64,000 nt of DNA from GCA-2733415 sp965178655. GTDB taxonomy: Bacteria > Bacteroidota > Bacteroidia > Flavobacteriales > Flavobacteriaceae. The translations under genes were made by a program, and so were the position numbers. Below are positions 25,672-34,546 of the stretch, piece after piece. The notes beneath the pieces are model-generated. The model had not been told where the DNA came from. It did not search any database and saw only the letters and a list, made by a program, of their open reading frames with translations. Position 1 is the first letter of the stretch. The number at the start of each line of letters is the position of its first letter. The stretch lies in assembly GCA_965178655.1 (NCBI GenBank), contig OZ238266.1, positions 868,001-932,000 on the forward strand. Direction: 5' to 3'.

Positions 25672-26692
25672 TTGGCTCTAACTTTATAAGTTCTGATTTG
25701 TTTTTTCTGTCACTTATTTCCTCAACAACTCGTTCAAGATAGTCTACAATTTTCTTTTGTATTTTTGTATTATTAAGCTTATTAATATCTGTTATAGTAC
25801 CAGGACTCATTACATTAACTTCAATTAGTTTACCGCCTATTAAGTCAAGTCCAGCATAATAAATCCCATCTCTAACTAACTTCTCTCCAACCTTTCGGCA
25901 TAAAATTTTATCTTCCTTAGTTAGCTTGTATTTTTCTACTGTACCACCAGCAGAAATATTAGAGCGTGCATCACCTTGTGCAGGTCTTCTTCGTAAAGCC
26001 CCAATAGGCTCTCCATTTAACATTAACACACGCACATCTCCATCTTCGGCTCCTTCAACATACTCTTGTAGAATAACATAACTAGATTTCCCTTCTTTTC
26101 CGTTGATATAAAAGTCTAGTAATGATTTAATGTTATGCATGGCAGATTTCTCAATTACAATAACTCCACTACCTCCATAACCATCTAATGGCTTTAAAAT
26201 CATTTTATCATTATCAGACTCTTTAATTATTCTTAATAAATAATCAATGTTTTTTGATACATGAGTAGCAGGTATTAGTTCGCGCTTAGGGTCATAATAT
26301 GCAGCTGTATAAATTTTATTATTGGTTTCACGTAATCCATCCACAGCATTTAATATAAACACATCATCTTTTATAGAATCTAGAAAATTAAGCACCAATG
26401 GATCCATTGGAGGATTATCCCTCATAAATATTACATCGAAATATTGTAAAGGTTTCATCTCTTCTTGAAAATTCACAGACTTATAAAATGACGGAATACT
26501 AGTTGAAACCTTTTTCTCACTAACAATAGTTTTACATAGACTTAATGTAATACTATCTCGAATTGTTAAATTAGATGGGTATGTTATAGCAACTTCATGA
26601 CCTCGTACAGCTAGTTCATGAATCATTCTTAATGTAGAGTCTTGTTTCGGGTTTACTCGTTCCCAAGGATACATTATAAAGCAAATTTTCAT
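25652..26692 (-). CDS. ATP-grasp ligase, glutathione-synthetase (GshB/RimK)-like
   Basis: 346 residues. The N-terminal pre-ATP-grasp domain (ICFIMYPWERVNPKQDSTLRMI) is like GshB. The ATP-grasp core shows ILKPLDGYGGSGVIVI (ATP lysine and glycine-rich loop), VILQEYVEGAEDGDVRVLM, and LIEVNVMSPG with the Mg-binding E/N. Enzymes of this fold join a carboxylate to an amine using ATP. No glutathione pathway partner (GshA) is nearby, and it is coupled to the amidohydrolase-DUF1704 gene. A peptide or protein amino-acid ligase is therefore an equally good guess. Confidence 0.8.
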   Translation of the reverse strand: MKICFIMYPWERVNPKQDSTLRMIHELAVRGHEVAITYPSNLTIRDSITLSLCKTIVSEKKVSTSIPSFYKSVNFQEEMKPLQYFDVIFMRDNPPMDPLVLNFLDSIKDDVFILNAVDGLRETNNKIYTAAYYDPKRELIPATHVSKNIDYLLRIIKESDNDKMILKPLDGYGGSGVIVIEKSAMHNIKSLLDFYINGKEGKSSYVILQEYVEGAEDGDVRVLMLNGEPIGALRRRPAQGDARSNISAGGTVEKYKLTKEDKILCRKVGEKLVRDGIYYAGLDLIGGKLIEVNVMSPGTITDINKLNNTKIQKKIVDYLERVVEEISDRKNKSELIKLEPNETVGN

Positions 26693-26728
26693 AATTAATT
26701 ATTTAAAGGAAATATCCTATGTTAGTGT

Positions 26729-27006
26729 CTAAACAAATGTAGAATATTCTTTAATAAGTTCAATAACATTTTTCTCTAGAATTTCGAGAGTTTATATGTT
26801 AAAGCAGACTTAGTATATTCATCTTTTCCTTTACATTGAATACACCAATATTCAGTCTCTCTTTTAGGGATACCATAAATATCGACACCATGTTGAGGTT
26901 GACCAGATCGACCATTTTTCTTTATTTTATTTGGTATGCCCCAAAGTTTTTTACACAGGGATTCAAAATCTTGCCAATTTTCTGGTTTGGGTAATTGTTT
27001 TTTCAT
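26729..27006 (-). pseudogene. Truncated, frameshifted PD-(D/E)XK endonuclease gene after hamB
   Basis: ATG at 27006 overlaps the hamB stop (TAATG). It encodes PKPENWQDFESLCKKLWG, NGRSGQPQHGVDIYG and WCIQCKGKDEY, the D and QxK core of a restriction-endonuclease-like fold. Its frame stops at 26776 after 76 residues. The next frame continues with ILEKNVIELIKEYSTFV and its own TAG at 26731-26729, which reads like the natural C-terminus. An internal deletion with frameshift is the simplest explanation. The intact relative would be several hundred residues long. Confidence 0.65.
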
Positions 27007-29774
27007 TACTCTTTAAATAATCTTAATCTCTTTAAATACCTATTGTATATAGGTTTTAATCCCGATAATTCTTCCTTGGTGGATAACCAACTCATAATAT
27101 CACTATTCTCTCTATAATCTTTAGATGTATCCTTTACATACTTTTTCGCTACACTAATAGCAATAGTTCTTGATATACCATTAGAGATTAATAGTCTTAC
27201 GTTTTTGTCTCGGGTACCTAACTCTAAAGCAGTAGGTAATCCCAATGTCATTTTGTATTTTTCTTTCTCGTCCTCATTCAATATGTGGTTTAATATATCA
27301 ACCAGTAGTTTCATATATTTCACTAAAACATATGTTACAACAGAGGAATTAATTTTGATTACTTTGTTAATAATATTATTAACTGCTTTCTTGTCATTCG
27401 GATCAATTCTTTTGTCTTCAGAAACCTTTTCACTTGAATAGTAATTAATGTCATTGCTAATCAACTCTTTAAAACTCTTTCCTTGTAGCCATGTTGTTGC
27501 GTGAATAGTCATAACAATCGGGTACATACCTTTAATATGATTTCTGTTGAATATCTCATTACGAATTTCAAAAATAGAATCTAACCCTTCTAGAATAGTA
27601 AATAATTGCCAAAAGAGAGGTCTCTTGTTATTAGGAACATTTTCAATACTCTCCTTTGTTCTCTTTAATTCAATATCTGAATTAGGTGTAATAACCCAAT
27701 TATCGATAATCTCGTTTTTTATTTTAAGAAATAACTCATTCTGAAGAATAGGGTCAATAGATTGGTTTTCTAGAATAATTGATTTGGGTATACTTAATGT
27801 ACTTAATTGTGACTCAAGTATTGATAAACCACTCTGAATATCCTCTTCCCCAATATTTTTACGTCTCAAATAATCTTCAAGCCCTTTTTCATTTTTAATA
27901 TATTTATTTCGAATAAATAAAGTTAACTGTCTTTGTCTAGAGGTTTTTTTTAAATCTTTTTTTACCTCATCTTTCATGACTATTATATCATGAATATTTT
28001 TTGAAAGATTTTTAAAATCATATAAAGGAAAAGATTTAGTTGAAAAAGTTTCTATTTTCTTTTCGTAAGTAGTATCATAATATTCCTTTGCTAACTTCCC
28101 TTGATAGTCAGGTTTTTCTATAAAATATATAGTGCCAAATAGTGACTTGTTTAATCTTCCAGCCCTACCAATTAAATTACCAAATTCAAAATCTGATAAC
28201 TCTTCTATATTTTTTTTAGGAGTTAATATGAATAGATTACTTGCAGGCAGATTTACACCTTCTATTAAAGTCGATGTGCAAAATAAAGATTTAAGATCTC
28301 CAGACAGAAATAATTCCTCCACCTCTTTACGGATAATATCTGGTAATTTTCCGTGATGAAAAGCAATACCTTTTTTTAAACAATCAATTAAATAATACTT
28401 AGAATTAAATTCATCCTTTAAAAAGTCTACTAATTCTTTTACTCTTGGGGTAATATCTATTAATGATTTAGAATCTTGAAATTCACGAGCCCAATCCTCA
28501 GCATAATCACCTCTATTACTATATATTAAATTTAACTCTTCGGGAGCAATTAAATTAACTACTTTTTCTAGAATTTCCCCATTCTTTTTTCGTTTAAAGA
28601 AGTTGTAGCTATTGAAATCAATTTCTCTATATAAAATTTCAGGTGGGTTTATATCATCCCTAATTTCTACCTCAAGGTTAAAATCATCTACACCCCTTAT
28701 AACTTTCTTAAATTGTATAACTGGAGATAACGATGTGGATATACTTTTAGGGGCTCTGTTAAAAAGTTCTGTATATGCATTTTCTGGTTTTAATATATTT
28801 GGTCCTGCTGTAACTATTTTAGAATTTTTAAATTGAGTAGATAAATCTTCAAATACATTTTCAAAAGTCGCACCTCTCCCTTGCTCGTCTTCAACCCCTT
28901 GAATCTCATCTATAAAAATAAAATCCATCTGAATGTTATTTTCAATATCGGCAGATAAGAGCTTAATACACCTTTCAGGTGTTAAAACATATAATATTTT
29001 TGACGAAAGGTCTTCCTTTACTGTTTCTTCCTCTTCATCCTTAGTTTCAATATAAGCGGTTTTAATAGACACCTCAGAGCCTTTTAAAACAGACCTAAAC
29101 TCTTCACTTACCTGATTTATTAAAGCTCTAGAAGGTACAATGTATAGTGATGAAAATTGATCTCGTTTATTATAGATATTCGCTAAATACTGCTTTATAA
29201 TAAATGATTTTCCTGAAGATGTTGGTGCAGATACTGCGATATTGTTGTTGTTCAATAATTCATTCCAGAGTCTTTTCTGAAATTCAGTTACAAGATATTT
29301 ATCTTCTAAAGTAGAAATTATTTTATCCTGCCTTTGTAGTAGTAATTCCAATGTTAATATATCTCCAAAATCATATTTTGAAATTAAATCTACGGGGTTT
29401 ATATCCCCATTGTCAGTCCAATTTTCATACAAATCTTTAAAAAACTTAGTTCCAGTTAAATTTCCTAGTCTTGAAAAAAGAACATAACAAGTTCTCAGTA
29501 TATCATGATAGCCTTTATCTTTTACTGTATTAGTTAAAAAGAGTAATGAAGCAAATCGTTGAGCTCTTATCCTATGAAGATCATTTTCACTCAAGGATAG
29601 GATTGAAACTAACCATATAGCCTTCTTAATTTTTTTGAAGACGATATCTTTTTTCTTTACCTCAGTATAGTGATAATGTTTACTATTGATAAAATTGAAT
29701 GATAAATCTTTAAAAACCTCCTTTAAAATTGGATGCTCATATGCCTGATTTGAAAATTGATTACTCACTATCAT
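27006..29774 (-). CDS. hamB: Hachiman defence helicase HamB
   Basis: 922 residues, SF2 DExH-type helicase. Walker A is SAPTSSGKS (~182-190), the DEAH-type box is FIDEIQG (~288-293), and the C-terminal helicase domain has LIEGVNLPASNLFI and IGRAGRLNKS. In Hachiman, HamB acts with HamA: the helicase senses DNA and releases HamA, which degrades DNA in the infected cell. It starts 9 bases after hamA ends. The C-terminal ~350 residues are family-specific and helical. Confidence 0.88.
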   Translation of the reverse strand: MIVSNQFSNQAYEHPILKEVFKDLSFNFINSKHYHYTEVKKKDIVFKKIKKAIWLVSILSLSENDLHRIRAQRFASLLFLTNTVKDKGYHDILRTCYVLFSRLGNLTGTKFFKDLYENWTDNGDINPVDLISKYDFGDILTLELLLQRQDKIISTLEDKYLVTEFQKRLWNELLNNNNIAVSAPTSSGKSFIIKQYLANIYNKRDQFSSLYIVPSRALINQVSEEFRSVLKGSEVSIKTAYIETKDEEEETVKEDLSSKILYVLTPERCIKLLSADIENNIQMDFIFIDEIQGVEDEQGRGATFENVFEDLSTQFKNSKIVTAGPNILKPENAYTELFNRAPKSISTSLSPVIQFKKVIRGVDDFNLEVEIRDDINPPEILYREIDFNSYNFFKRKKNGEILEKVVNLIAPEELNLIYSNRGDYAEDWAREFQDSKSLIDITPRVKELVDFLKDEFNSKYYLIDCLKKGIAFHHGKLPDIIRKEVEELFLSGDLKSLFCTSTLIEGVNLPASNLFILTPKKNIEELSDFEFGNLIGRAGRLNKSLFGTIYFIEKPDYQGKLAKEYYDTTYEKKIETFSTKSFPLYDFKNLSKNIHDIIVMKDEVKKDLKKTSRQRQLTLFIRNKYIKNEKGLEDYLRRKNIGEEDIQSGLSILESQLSTLSIPKSIILENQSIDPILQNELFLKIKNEIIDNWVITPNSDIELKRTKESIENVPNNKRPLFWQLFTILEGLDSIFEIRNEIFNRNHIKGMYPIVMTIHATTWLQGKSFKELISNDINYYSSEKVSEDKRIDPNDKKAVNNIINKVIKINSSVVTYVLVKYMKLLVDILNHILNEDEKEKYKMTLGLPTALELGTRDKNVRLLISNGISRTIAISVAKKYVKDTSKDYRENSDIMSWLSTKEELSGLKPIYNRYLKRLRLFKE

Positions 29775-29783
29775 ATAATCCCC

Positions 29784-30812
29784 TTATAATAATTCATTAT
29801 CCATAGTATTCCTGAATCTTTCTACGTTATCTACAGGAATTAAAAAGAAATCAAAAAAAACATGATCGAGATTTAAGTCACTTACTTTTTCATTTAGTAG
29901 TTTGATTATGGCTTCTTTCCCTGTGGGTAGTTTACTCTGAATAGTTTTCTTTATTTTTTCTAAAAAATCTTGTTGATTACTGGAGGTTTTCTTCAGTGAT
30001 TCAATTTTTTTACTTTCATACATAACCATTACAGGATGAACAAGTGATCGTTTTTTATACGCATTCATATCAGGATCTAGACGATCATATAGTTCATCTA
30101 TATCTACTGTTCCGTCGTTAAATTTATGAATATCACTTCTTGCAATGAATAGTTCATGGCTAAAAACACTTGCAGAATCCGAATCCGAATGAAACCTATC
30201 CAAAGATTCCAATGCTTCATCAAGTGCAGTAGATCTTTGTTGCATTACTTTAGACTCTCCTATTAAAATAGCCTCATTTCCTTTGTAATTACCAATGAAG
30301 ATTCCATCACTTCCCTTAACCTCATCGTGGACATTTGTTAATTTCGTTATTTTATGAGCTATCATTTTACACCCCAAGACACCTTCAACTAGTGCAAATA
30401 GTAACAACTCACCATACTTTCCTCCTATTTGATCCTCAGTTTTCTTTTTAAAAAACTTTCTACTTTCATTAAAAATAAGAGAGATCGTTTCATTTGTTAT
30501 TCTCTGAGATTCAGAATTAATAATATCCTCTATCTCTTTCTCGGATAAAGTAGGGTTCTCAATAGTTATCTTTTCTCGATATCTTTTAATTGATCGTTTT
30601 ATTCTATCATCGATCTGTTTTTTACTATTTACATATTGTGGTATGATTCTAGTTAAAAATGAACCGAGAGAAAGAAAGTTAATATCAGTAGAGGAAGGAA
30701 TGATTGTATATATCCTCATACTTAGTTTATCGTTGATCTCTTCTGTGAAGTGATGTGTTAACTCATCGTCAACCCAATTTTTTTCTATTTGAATTTTCTT
30801 ATCCCAAACCAT
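29784..30812 (-). CDS. hamA: Hachiman defence effector HamA (DUF1837)
   Basis: 342 residues from ATG at 30812; the frame opens at 30839. DUF1837 features are visible: KYGELLLFALVEGVLGCKM, HDEVKGSDGIFIG and EAILIGESKVMQQRSTALDEALESL. The GSDG and (G)ESK residues form the PD-(D/E)XK nuclease site. HamA is the DNase effector of Hachiman anti-phage immunity. It is first in the operon; the region upstream carries a terminator for the previous gene. Confidence 0.88.
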   Translation of the reverse strand: MVWDKKIQIEKNWVDDELTHHFTEEINDKLSMRIYTIIPSSTDINFLSLGSFLTRIIPQYVNSKKQIDDRIKRSIKRYREKITIENPTLSEKEIEDIINSESQRITNETISLIFNESRKFFKKKTEDQIGGKYGELLLFALVEGVLGCKMIAHKITKLTNVHDEVKGSDGIFIGNYKGNEAILIGESKVMQQRSTALDEALESLDRFHSDSDSASVFSHELFIARSDIHKFNDGTVDIDELYDRLDPDMNAYKKRSLVHPVMVMYESKKIESLKKTSSNQQDFLEKIKKTIQSKLPTGKEAIIKLLNEKVSDLNLDHVFFDFFLIPVDNVERFRNTMDNELL

Positions 30813-30920
30813 AATACATATAATAAAAATATGTAACATCTCTACACATTAAGATAGCTTAATATATAAACTTGTTACTAATAGAAATTATCTTCAGAGC
30901 GTTTGGGGTACTTAAAAATT

Positions 30921-30955
30921 TTCTAAAAAACTGAACACCTAATAAATAAGGTGTT
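30921..30955 (-). terminator. Intrinsic terminator between the winged-helix gene and hamA
   Basis: On the minus strand, AACACCT pairs with AGGTGTT around a 8-base loop and is followed by CAGTTTTTTAG. It ends transcription from the 31129-31707 gene, so hamAB probably has its own promoter between 30812 and 30920. Confidence 0.65.
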
Positions 30956-31128
30956 TGATACCACTAAAGTAATAATTTTCTGATTTAATAAAGTCTTTTT
31001 AAGAATATAAATGGGGGTTTTAAGACCATATTTTAGAACGCAACTATCGACTATTTTTTAATTAACTGATAATGAGTTAGTAAAGTTTTTTTGATATGAT
31101 CCTAATTGTATCAGGTAAAAATAGAATA

Positions 31129-31707
31129 CTACTTAATATTTGGGATGTCTTTGGTAACAACCACTTTTTGTTTTGTACAATAACCAGATTTAAGTTGATA
31201 ATCGATCAGTCCCTCATTTAAAAGTTCCTTTGTCCAATTAGATATACTTTCTTTACTACAACCTAATCTAACACTTGTAAACTCTCTAGATCCAAAATAA
31301 CTTTCGTTTGTTCTACAAAAAGAATTGTATTCACCCCATAGTAATTTTGAACCAGTTGATAAATGTTTATTTGTATAAATATAGTCGACAAGTATAATCT
31401 GTCTTTTATCCTTTACCTTAAAGGATTTGTACTTATCCGTTAATTGATAGATAGTTTTCTCTTTTTTCAAATAATTTTGATTTACAAGTGACTTCCTAGA
31501 TTTACAGACAATGTTTGGATGAATATTTAACATCTTACTGATTTGGATGTTAGTCAGTTTGTTAAACCCTTTTTTAAGACTAAGAGTGTAATCTAAACCA
31601 AGAATTATCTTTTGGTTGTTGGTTAGTTCTGTATTGGATAAAATTTGACTGGGTATTTTTATAGTTATACTAGCAAAATCATTAAAATTATTGTGATATT
31701 CGTACAT
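31129..31707 (-). CDS. Double winged-helix protein, possible replication initiator or regulator
   Basis: 192 residues. Two helix-turn-helix regions are visible: LTNIQISKMLNIHPNIVCKSRKSLVNQNYLKK (~50-80) and REFTSVRLGCSKESISNWTKELLNEGLIDYQ (~140-175). Two winged helices in tandem are typical of plasmid initiators of the RepA/RepB type and of some regulators. Immediately upstream lies an 11-bp repeat array, which strengthens the initiator or autorepressor reading. No exact family is recognised. Confidence 0.6.
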   Translation of the reverse strand: MYEYHNNFNDFASITIKIPSQILSNTELTNNQKIILGLDYTLSLKKGFNKLTNIQISKMLNIHPNIVCKSRKSLVNQNYLKKEKTIYQLTDKYKSFKVKDKRQIILVDYIYTNKHLSTGSKLLWGEYNSFCRTNESYFGSREFTSVRLGCSKESISNWTKELLNEGLIDYQLKSGYCTKQKVVVTKDIPNIK

Positions 31708-31773
31708 AAGAAATTGTATTTAAGGAAGTGATCTAATTGACCAAAGACACTTCCTTTTCTATTCTATACAACT

Positions 31774-31901
31774 ATCACTATTATACTTAATCCAAACCAC
31801 TTTAAATATATAAAACACTATAAATGCATTTCAAAAACACCTTTATAGCACTTCAATATCACTATTATTACTTTTCATTATCACTTATTAAGCACTTATA
31901 A
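31774..31901. repeat. Array of 11-bp iteron-like repeats
   Basis: Eight consecutive 11-bp units run from 31814 to 31901 with consensus AxCACTTnTAw. Well-matching units include AACACCTTTAT, AGCACTTCAAT, ATCACTATTAT, ATCACTTATTA and AGCACTTATAA. An exact copy of ATCACTATTAT also lies at 31774. CACT occurs at 31816, 31849, 31860, 31882 and 31893, so spacing is 11 bp or a multiple. The array lies 67 bp or more upstream of the winged-helix gene. Confidence 0.7.
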
Positions 31902-31995
31902 CTAATAAACTAACTAAAGATTTAACTTAAGTATTATAATTAACAAATAAGATTAAGTAAAATAGTAGAGTAAGTCTTAGTCTTTACCAAGCCTT

Positions 31996-32448
31996 TTAAT
32001 ATTCATAATCAAACATTAGAAAACAATAATTGTTGTCGCAACTTAACTCAGAAGTGTTAGTATTCAAATTACTCTCTTGGTTAATGAAAAATAATTTTGA
32101 GTCACTTTCAATATGATAAAACACTTGTAAATAGTCTATACCCTTGTGTTGTTTTACGAGTTCTTTCGTGAAAGTATATATTTCAAGTATTTCTTCTTTA
32201 GTCAATATATCACTAATGCTTTTCGTGATAACGACAAATCCATCAAAAAAATAATTACCTTCCTGCTCTTGTAACTGATACTCAATATTATGTATAAAAG
32301 TATAGCGACTAATTAAGTAGCCTAAATCTTCCTTTGTGTAATCAAGGTGTTTAGCAATATCTGAGTTTGAGTACTGTAGATTTTTTAATTGTAAATATGT
32401 ATTATAATCAGCTACGCTTTTCGAATTTTCATTTTCCCTTATTATCAT
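31996..32448 (-). CDS. Unknown 150-aa protein
   Basis: 150 residues, acidic. The N-terminal part reads like an HTH (YLQLKNLQYSNSDIAKHLDYTKEDLGYLISRY). The remainder is a mixed alpha/beta domain (NYFFDGFVVITKSISDILTKEEILEIY). No family is recognised. It is upstream of the iteron array and on the same strand as the winged-helix gene, so it may be part of the same regulatory module. Confidence 0.5.
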   Translation of the reverse strand: MIIRENENSKSVADYNTYLQLKNLQYSNSDIAKHLDYTKEDLGYLISRYTFIHNIEYQLQEQEGNYFFDGFVVITKSISDILTKEEILEIYTFTKELVKQHKGIDYLQVFYHIESDSKLFFINQESNLNTNTSELSCDNNYCFLMFDYEY

Positions 32449-32660
32449 GATGAGAATGTTTTGATAACATTCCTACTTTTTATCAAAAGATAACTGTTGT
32501 GTATCTATTATGTTTTTATGGAATTTAGAACTTCAAAATAATAAAGCGCATTTTATATATTATTTAGAAAGGAGGTTATGTTGTATTTCTTTTGTAAGCT
32601 TTTACTAGCCTAGGTTTCTTTGAGTGCCTTCCTCCTAAGAAAAAGACACTGAAAGTAAAC

Positions 32661-33785
32661 TTACTTTTTGTAGGTTAAAATTTTTGTAGCATCAATTCCG
32701 TTTATTTTTCCAAATTGATATATAACAGTATATTTTCCTGTTTTTAAGTCTTTTATTTTTTGTTCTATTAGTTCTCTGTGTTCATCTAGCAATTTCGTTT
32801 CTGTAAGTGTTTCAAAACTTTTACCTTTTCTACTCTTTATTTCAACTGAACCTCTTAAAAGATTAACTTGAAAATCAATAAAAAACTCCCTGTTTAATTT
32901 ATACTCTCTTCCTTCAAAATCTTCAGTTATTGGTTGTATTTTAAATCTTAAGCCGCTAAGAAAACTAGGCAAATATTTATCGTTTAAACTGTCTCTAACT
33001 ATAGAATGTCTAGAATATTTTGAATTAGAAGCTGAGTAAAATCTAATAGTGTAATCCTCTGTTAATCGCTTAAATTGTTTAGTTTGTTTATAGACCTCAG
33101 ACTTTTCTAAGTCATCTTTAAATAACTTTACAATTAAAGGCATCAATTGTTTTTTCATATCATTAGAATAATTATCTATATAATCGTCTACTTGGAAATA
33201 ATCAAACAATAAAGACTTTCTTTTTATTCTCCTGTTTCCCCTGTTTTTTGAGTTTCCGACATACTCTCTTTGTTTATTTTGTACTATAGTATTTAGATCG
33301 TCCCAATTATTCTCTTTTTCATACATTTTGTAGACAACTGTTGAAAACCCTTCATCAACAGTGATAGTCCTATAGTATTTATAATCTTCTGAAAAGTAAC
33401 GCTGTCCAATTTCTCTTTGAGAATATTTATTGTTAAAAGATGTTTGAAGGTTTTCAATAGGTATACTAGTAAATAAGGTTTTTATTATTGAAAGATTTTC
33501 GTATTCAAAAACATACTTTGTGATTATATTCGATTTTAAATTTAGGTCAAGATAAATTTGATCATTTTGATATGTATATATCACCTTTTCTCCTTTATCA
33601 TTAAGTTTGATTTCATAAGTAATTTTAGGCTGTTTATATCCATTGGAGTCTCTTCTGTTAGCTTCTTGAATTTTGAATTTTATTAAGTTTTCTACTTGAG
33701 GAAAAGAATCTCCAATATTTATATTTTGTGAGATTGATGGTAATGATAGTAATAGAAGAGTAAGGAATAAAAAGGTGTTTTTCAT
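32661..33785 (-). CDS. Secreted 374-aa protein of unknown function
   Basis: A signal peptide (MKNTFLFLTLLLLSLPSISQ) precedes a basic, beta-rich mature protein with many Y/F strands (KVIYTYQNDQIYLDLNLKSN, YYRTITVDEGFSTVVYKMY) and a lysine/arginine-rich middle (NSKNRGNRRIKRKS). No catalytic motif is recognised. Its leader contains the structured palindrome at 33871-33962. It is a cargo gene of element 2. Confidence 0.65.
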   Translation of the reverse strand: MKNTFLFLTLLLLSLPSISQNINIGDSFPQVENLIKFKIQEANRRDSNGYKQPKITYEIKLNDKGEKVIYTYQNDQIYLDLNLKSNIITKYVFEYENLSIIKTLFTSIPIENLQTSFNNKYSQREIGQRYFSEDYKYYRTITVDEGFSTVVYKMYEKENNWDDLNTIVQNKQREYVGNSKNRGNRRIKRKSLLFDYFQVDDYIDNYSNDMKKQLMPLIVKLFKDDLEKSEVYKQTKQFKRLTEDYTIRFYSASNSKYSRHSIVRDSLNDKYLPSFLSGLRFKIQPITEDFEGREYKLNREFFIDFQVNLLRGSVEIKSRKGKSFETLTETKLLDEHRELIEQKIKDLKTGKYTVIYQFGKINGIDATKILTYKK

Positions 33786-33837
33786 TTTGACGATTTTGTT
33801 TCACCAACCCCTAAGCGAATAGTTATAAAATAAAAAA

Positions 33838-33962
33838 GCGTGGGAGTTCAAACCTTGTCGCTTGAAAGGTATCGCCAAACACCCAACCACAAACAAGTAC
33901 TAACCCACGCCGAAGCGTGAGCGTAATTGACTTGTTATACTTGTGGTTTTAAAATTGGCGAT
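33838..33962 (-). ncRNA. Candidate structured RNA/leader with UUCG hairpin
   Basis: An imperfect palindrome of about 92 bp. On the minus strand ATCGCCAA, ACCACAA and ACAAGT pair outward-in with ACTTGT, TTGTGGT and TTGGCGAT, closing on CACGC-TTCG-GCGTG, a classic C(UUCG)G tetraloop. The GCGTGGG strand of the inner stem can instead pair with CCCACGC at 33844-33838, which is followed by TTTTTTATTTT. A terminator/anti-terminator switch is therefore possible. It lies upstream of the secreted 374-aa gene. Confidence 0.4.
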
Positions 33963-34089
33963 TTTATCAAACAGAATAACAGCTTACGCTTTACTAATAT
34001 GTATTTAATCTAATTTCTTATATGTCTTTTGTTTTATTTAAGGTAAAAATACAATTTAATGACAAACTACAAGTTATTTGTAAACCGAT

Positions 34090-34455
34090 CTATAAATTCA
34101 ATGACTTATCTAATTTCTTTTTCTCTTTTAAATACCAAATGCCTATTTCGAATCTATTGAACTTTTCCACACATATTTGTTTTATGCTGTTATTCTTCAA
34201 TAGAGGCAAACAGTTTGGATATTCTATAATTATTGACTCAAGAGTTTTATGAGGAAGTTTATCTTTTAGTAACCTTTCAAAACCTATTGAAGGAGTAGGA
34301 TTACCAACATACTCAATAAAAACTTCTAATTTTTCGTTATCAGTTGTTAGCCTTCTCCATTTAGGTTTCAGTCTTCTAGGGTGATAACCATTGGGAGTAC
34401 CCATTTCTTCAATTTTTACATCTATAATATCAATCAATTCTTTTATAGTCATCAT
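34090..34455 (-). CDS. Unknown 121-aa protein next to the integrase
   Basis: The start is placed at MMTIKELIDI (ATG 34455); the frame opens at 34533 but that leader would be an isolated hydrophobic stretch. It is a basic protein with MGTPNGYHPRRLKPKWRRL and a helical C-terminus ending in lysines. No family is recognised. It is 92 bases beyond the end of the integrase gene. Confidence 0.5.
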   Translation of the reverse strand: MMTIKELIDIIDVKIEEMGTPNGYHPRRLKPKWRRLTTDNEKLEVFIEYVGNPTPSIGFERLLKDKLPHKTLESIIIEYPNCLPLLKNNSIKQICVEKFNRFEIGIWYLKEKKKLDKSLNL

Positions 34456-34546
34456 TTCGATTTTAAAAAGTAAATATAATACTATCCAGTAAAAAGAATT
34501 TGAAGAAAATAAAAAGGAGTTGACGATAATCAACTCCTTAATTTGT

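Noticed and set aside
25652..26692. Definite glutathione synthetase gshB
   Set aside because: The ATP-grasp family is certain but there is no GshA, and the coupled DUF1704 fusion points to other ligase functions.
31774..31901. CRISPR-like array
   Set aside because: The 11-bp periodic units have no spacers and no Cas genes are present; iterons fit better.
32565..32610. A perfect Shine-Dalgarno-like AGAAAGGAGG before an 11-codon frame
   Set aside because: Flavobacteria seldom use strong SD sites and the peptide is too short to support; on the other strand it merely resembles the 16S rRNA end, with no other rRNA sequence.
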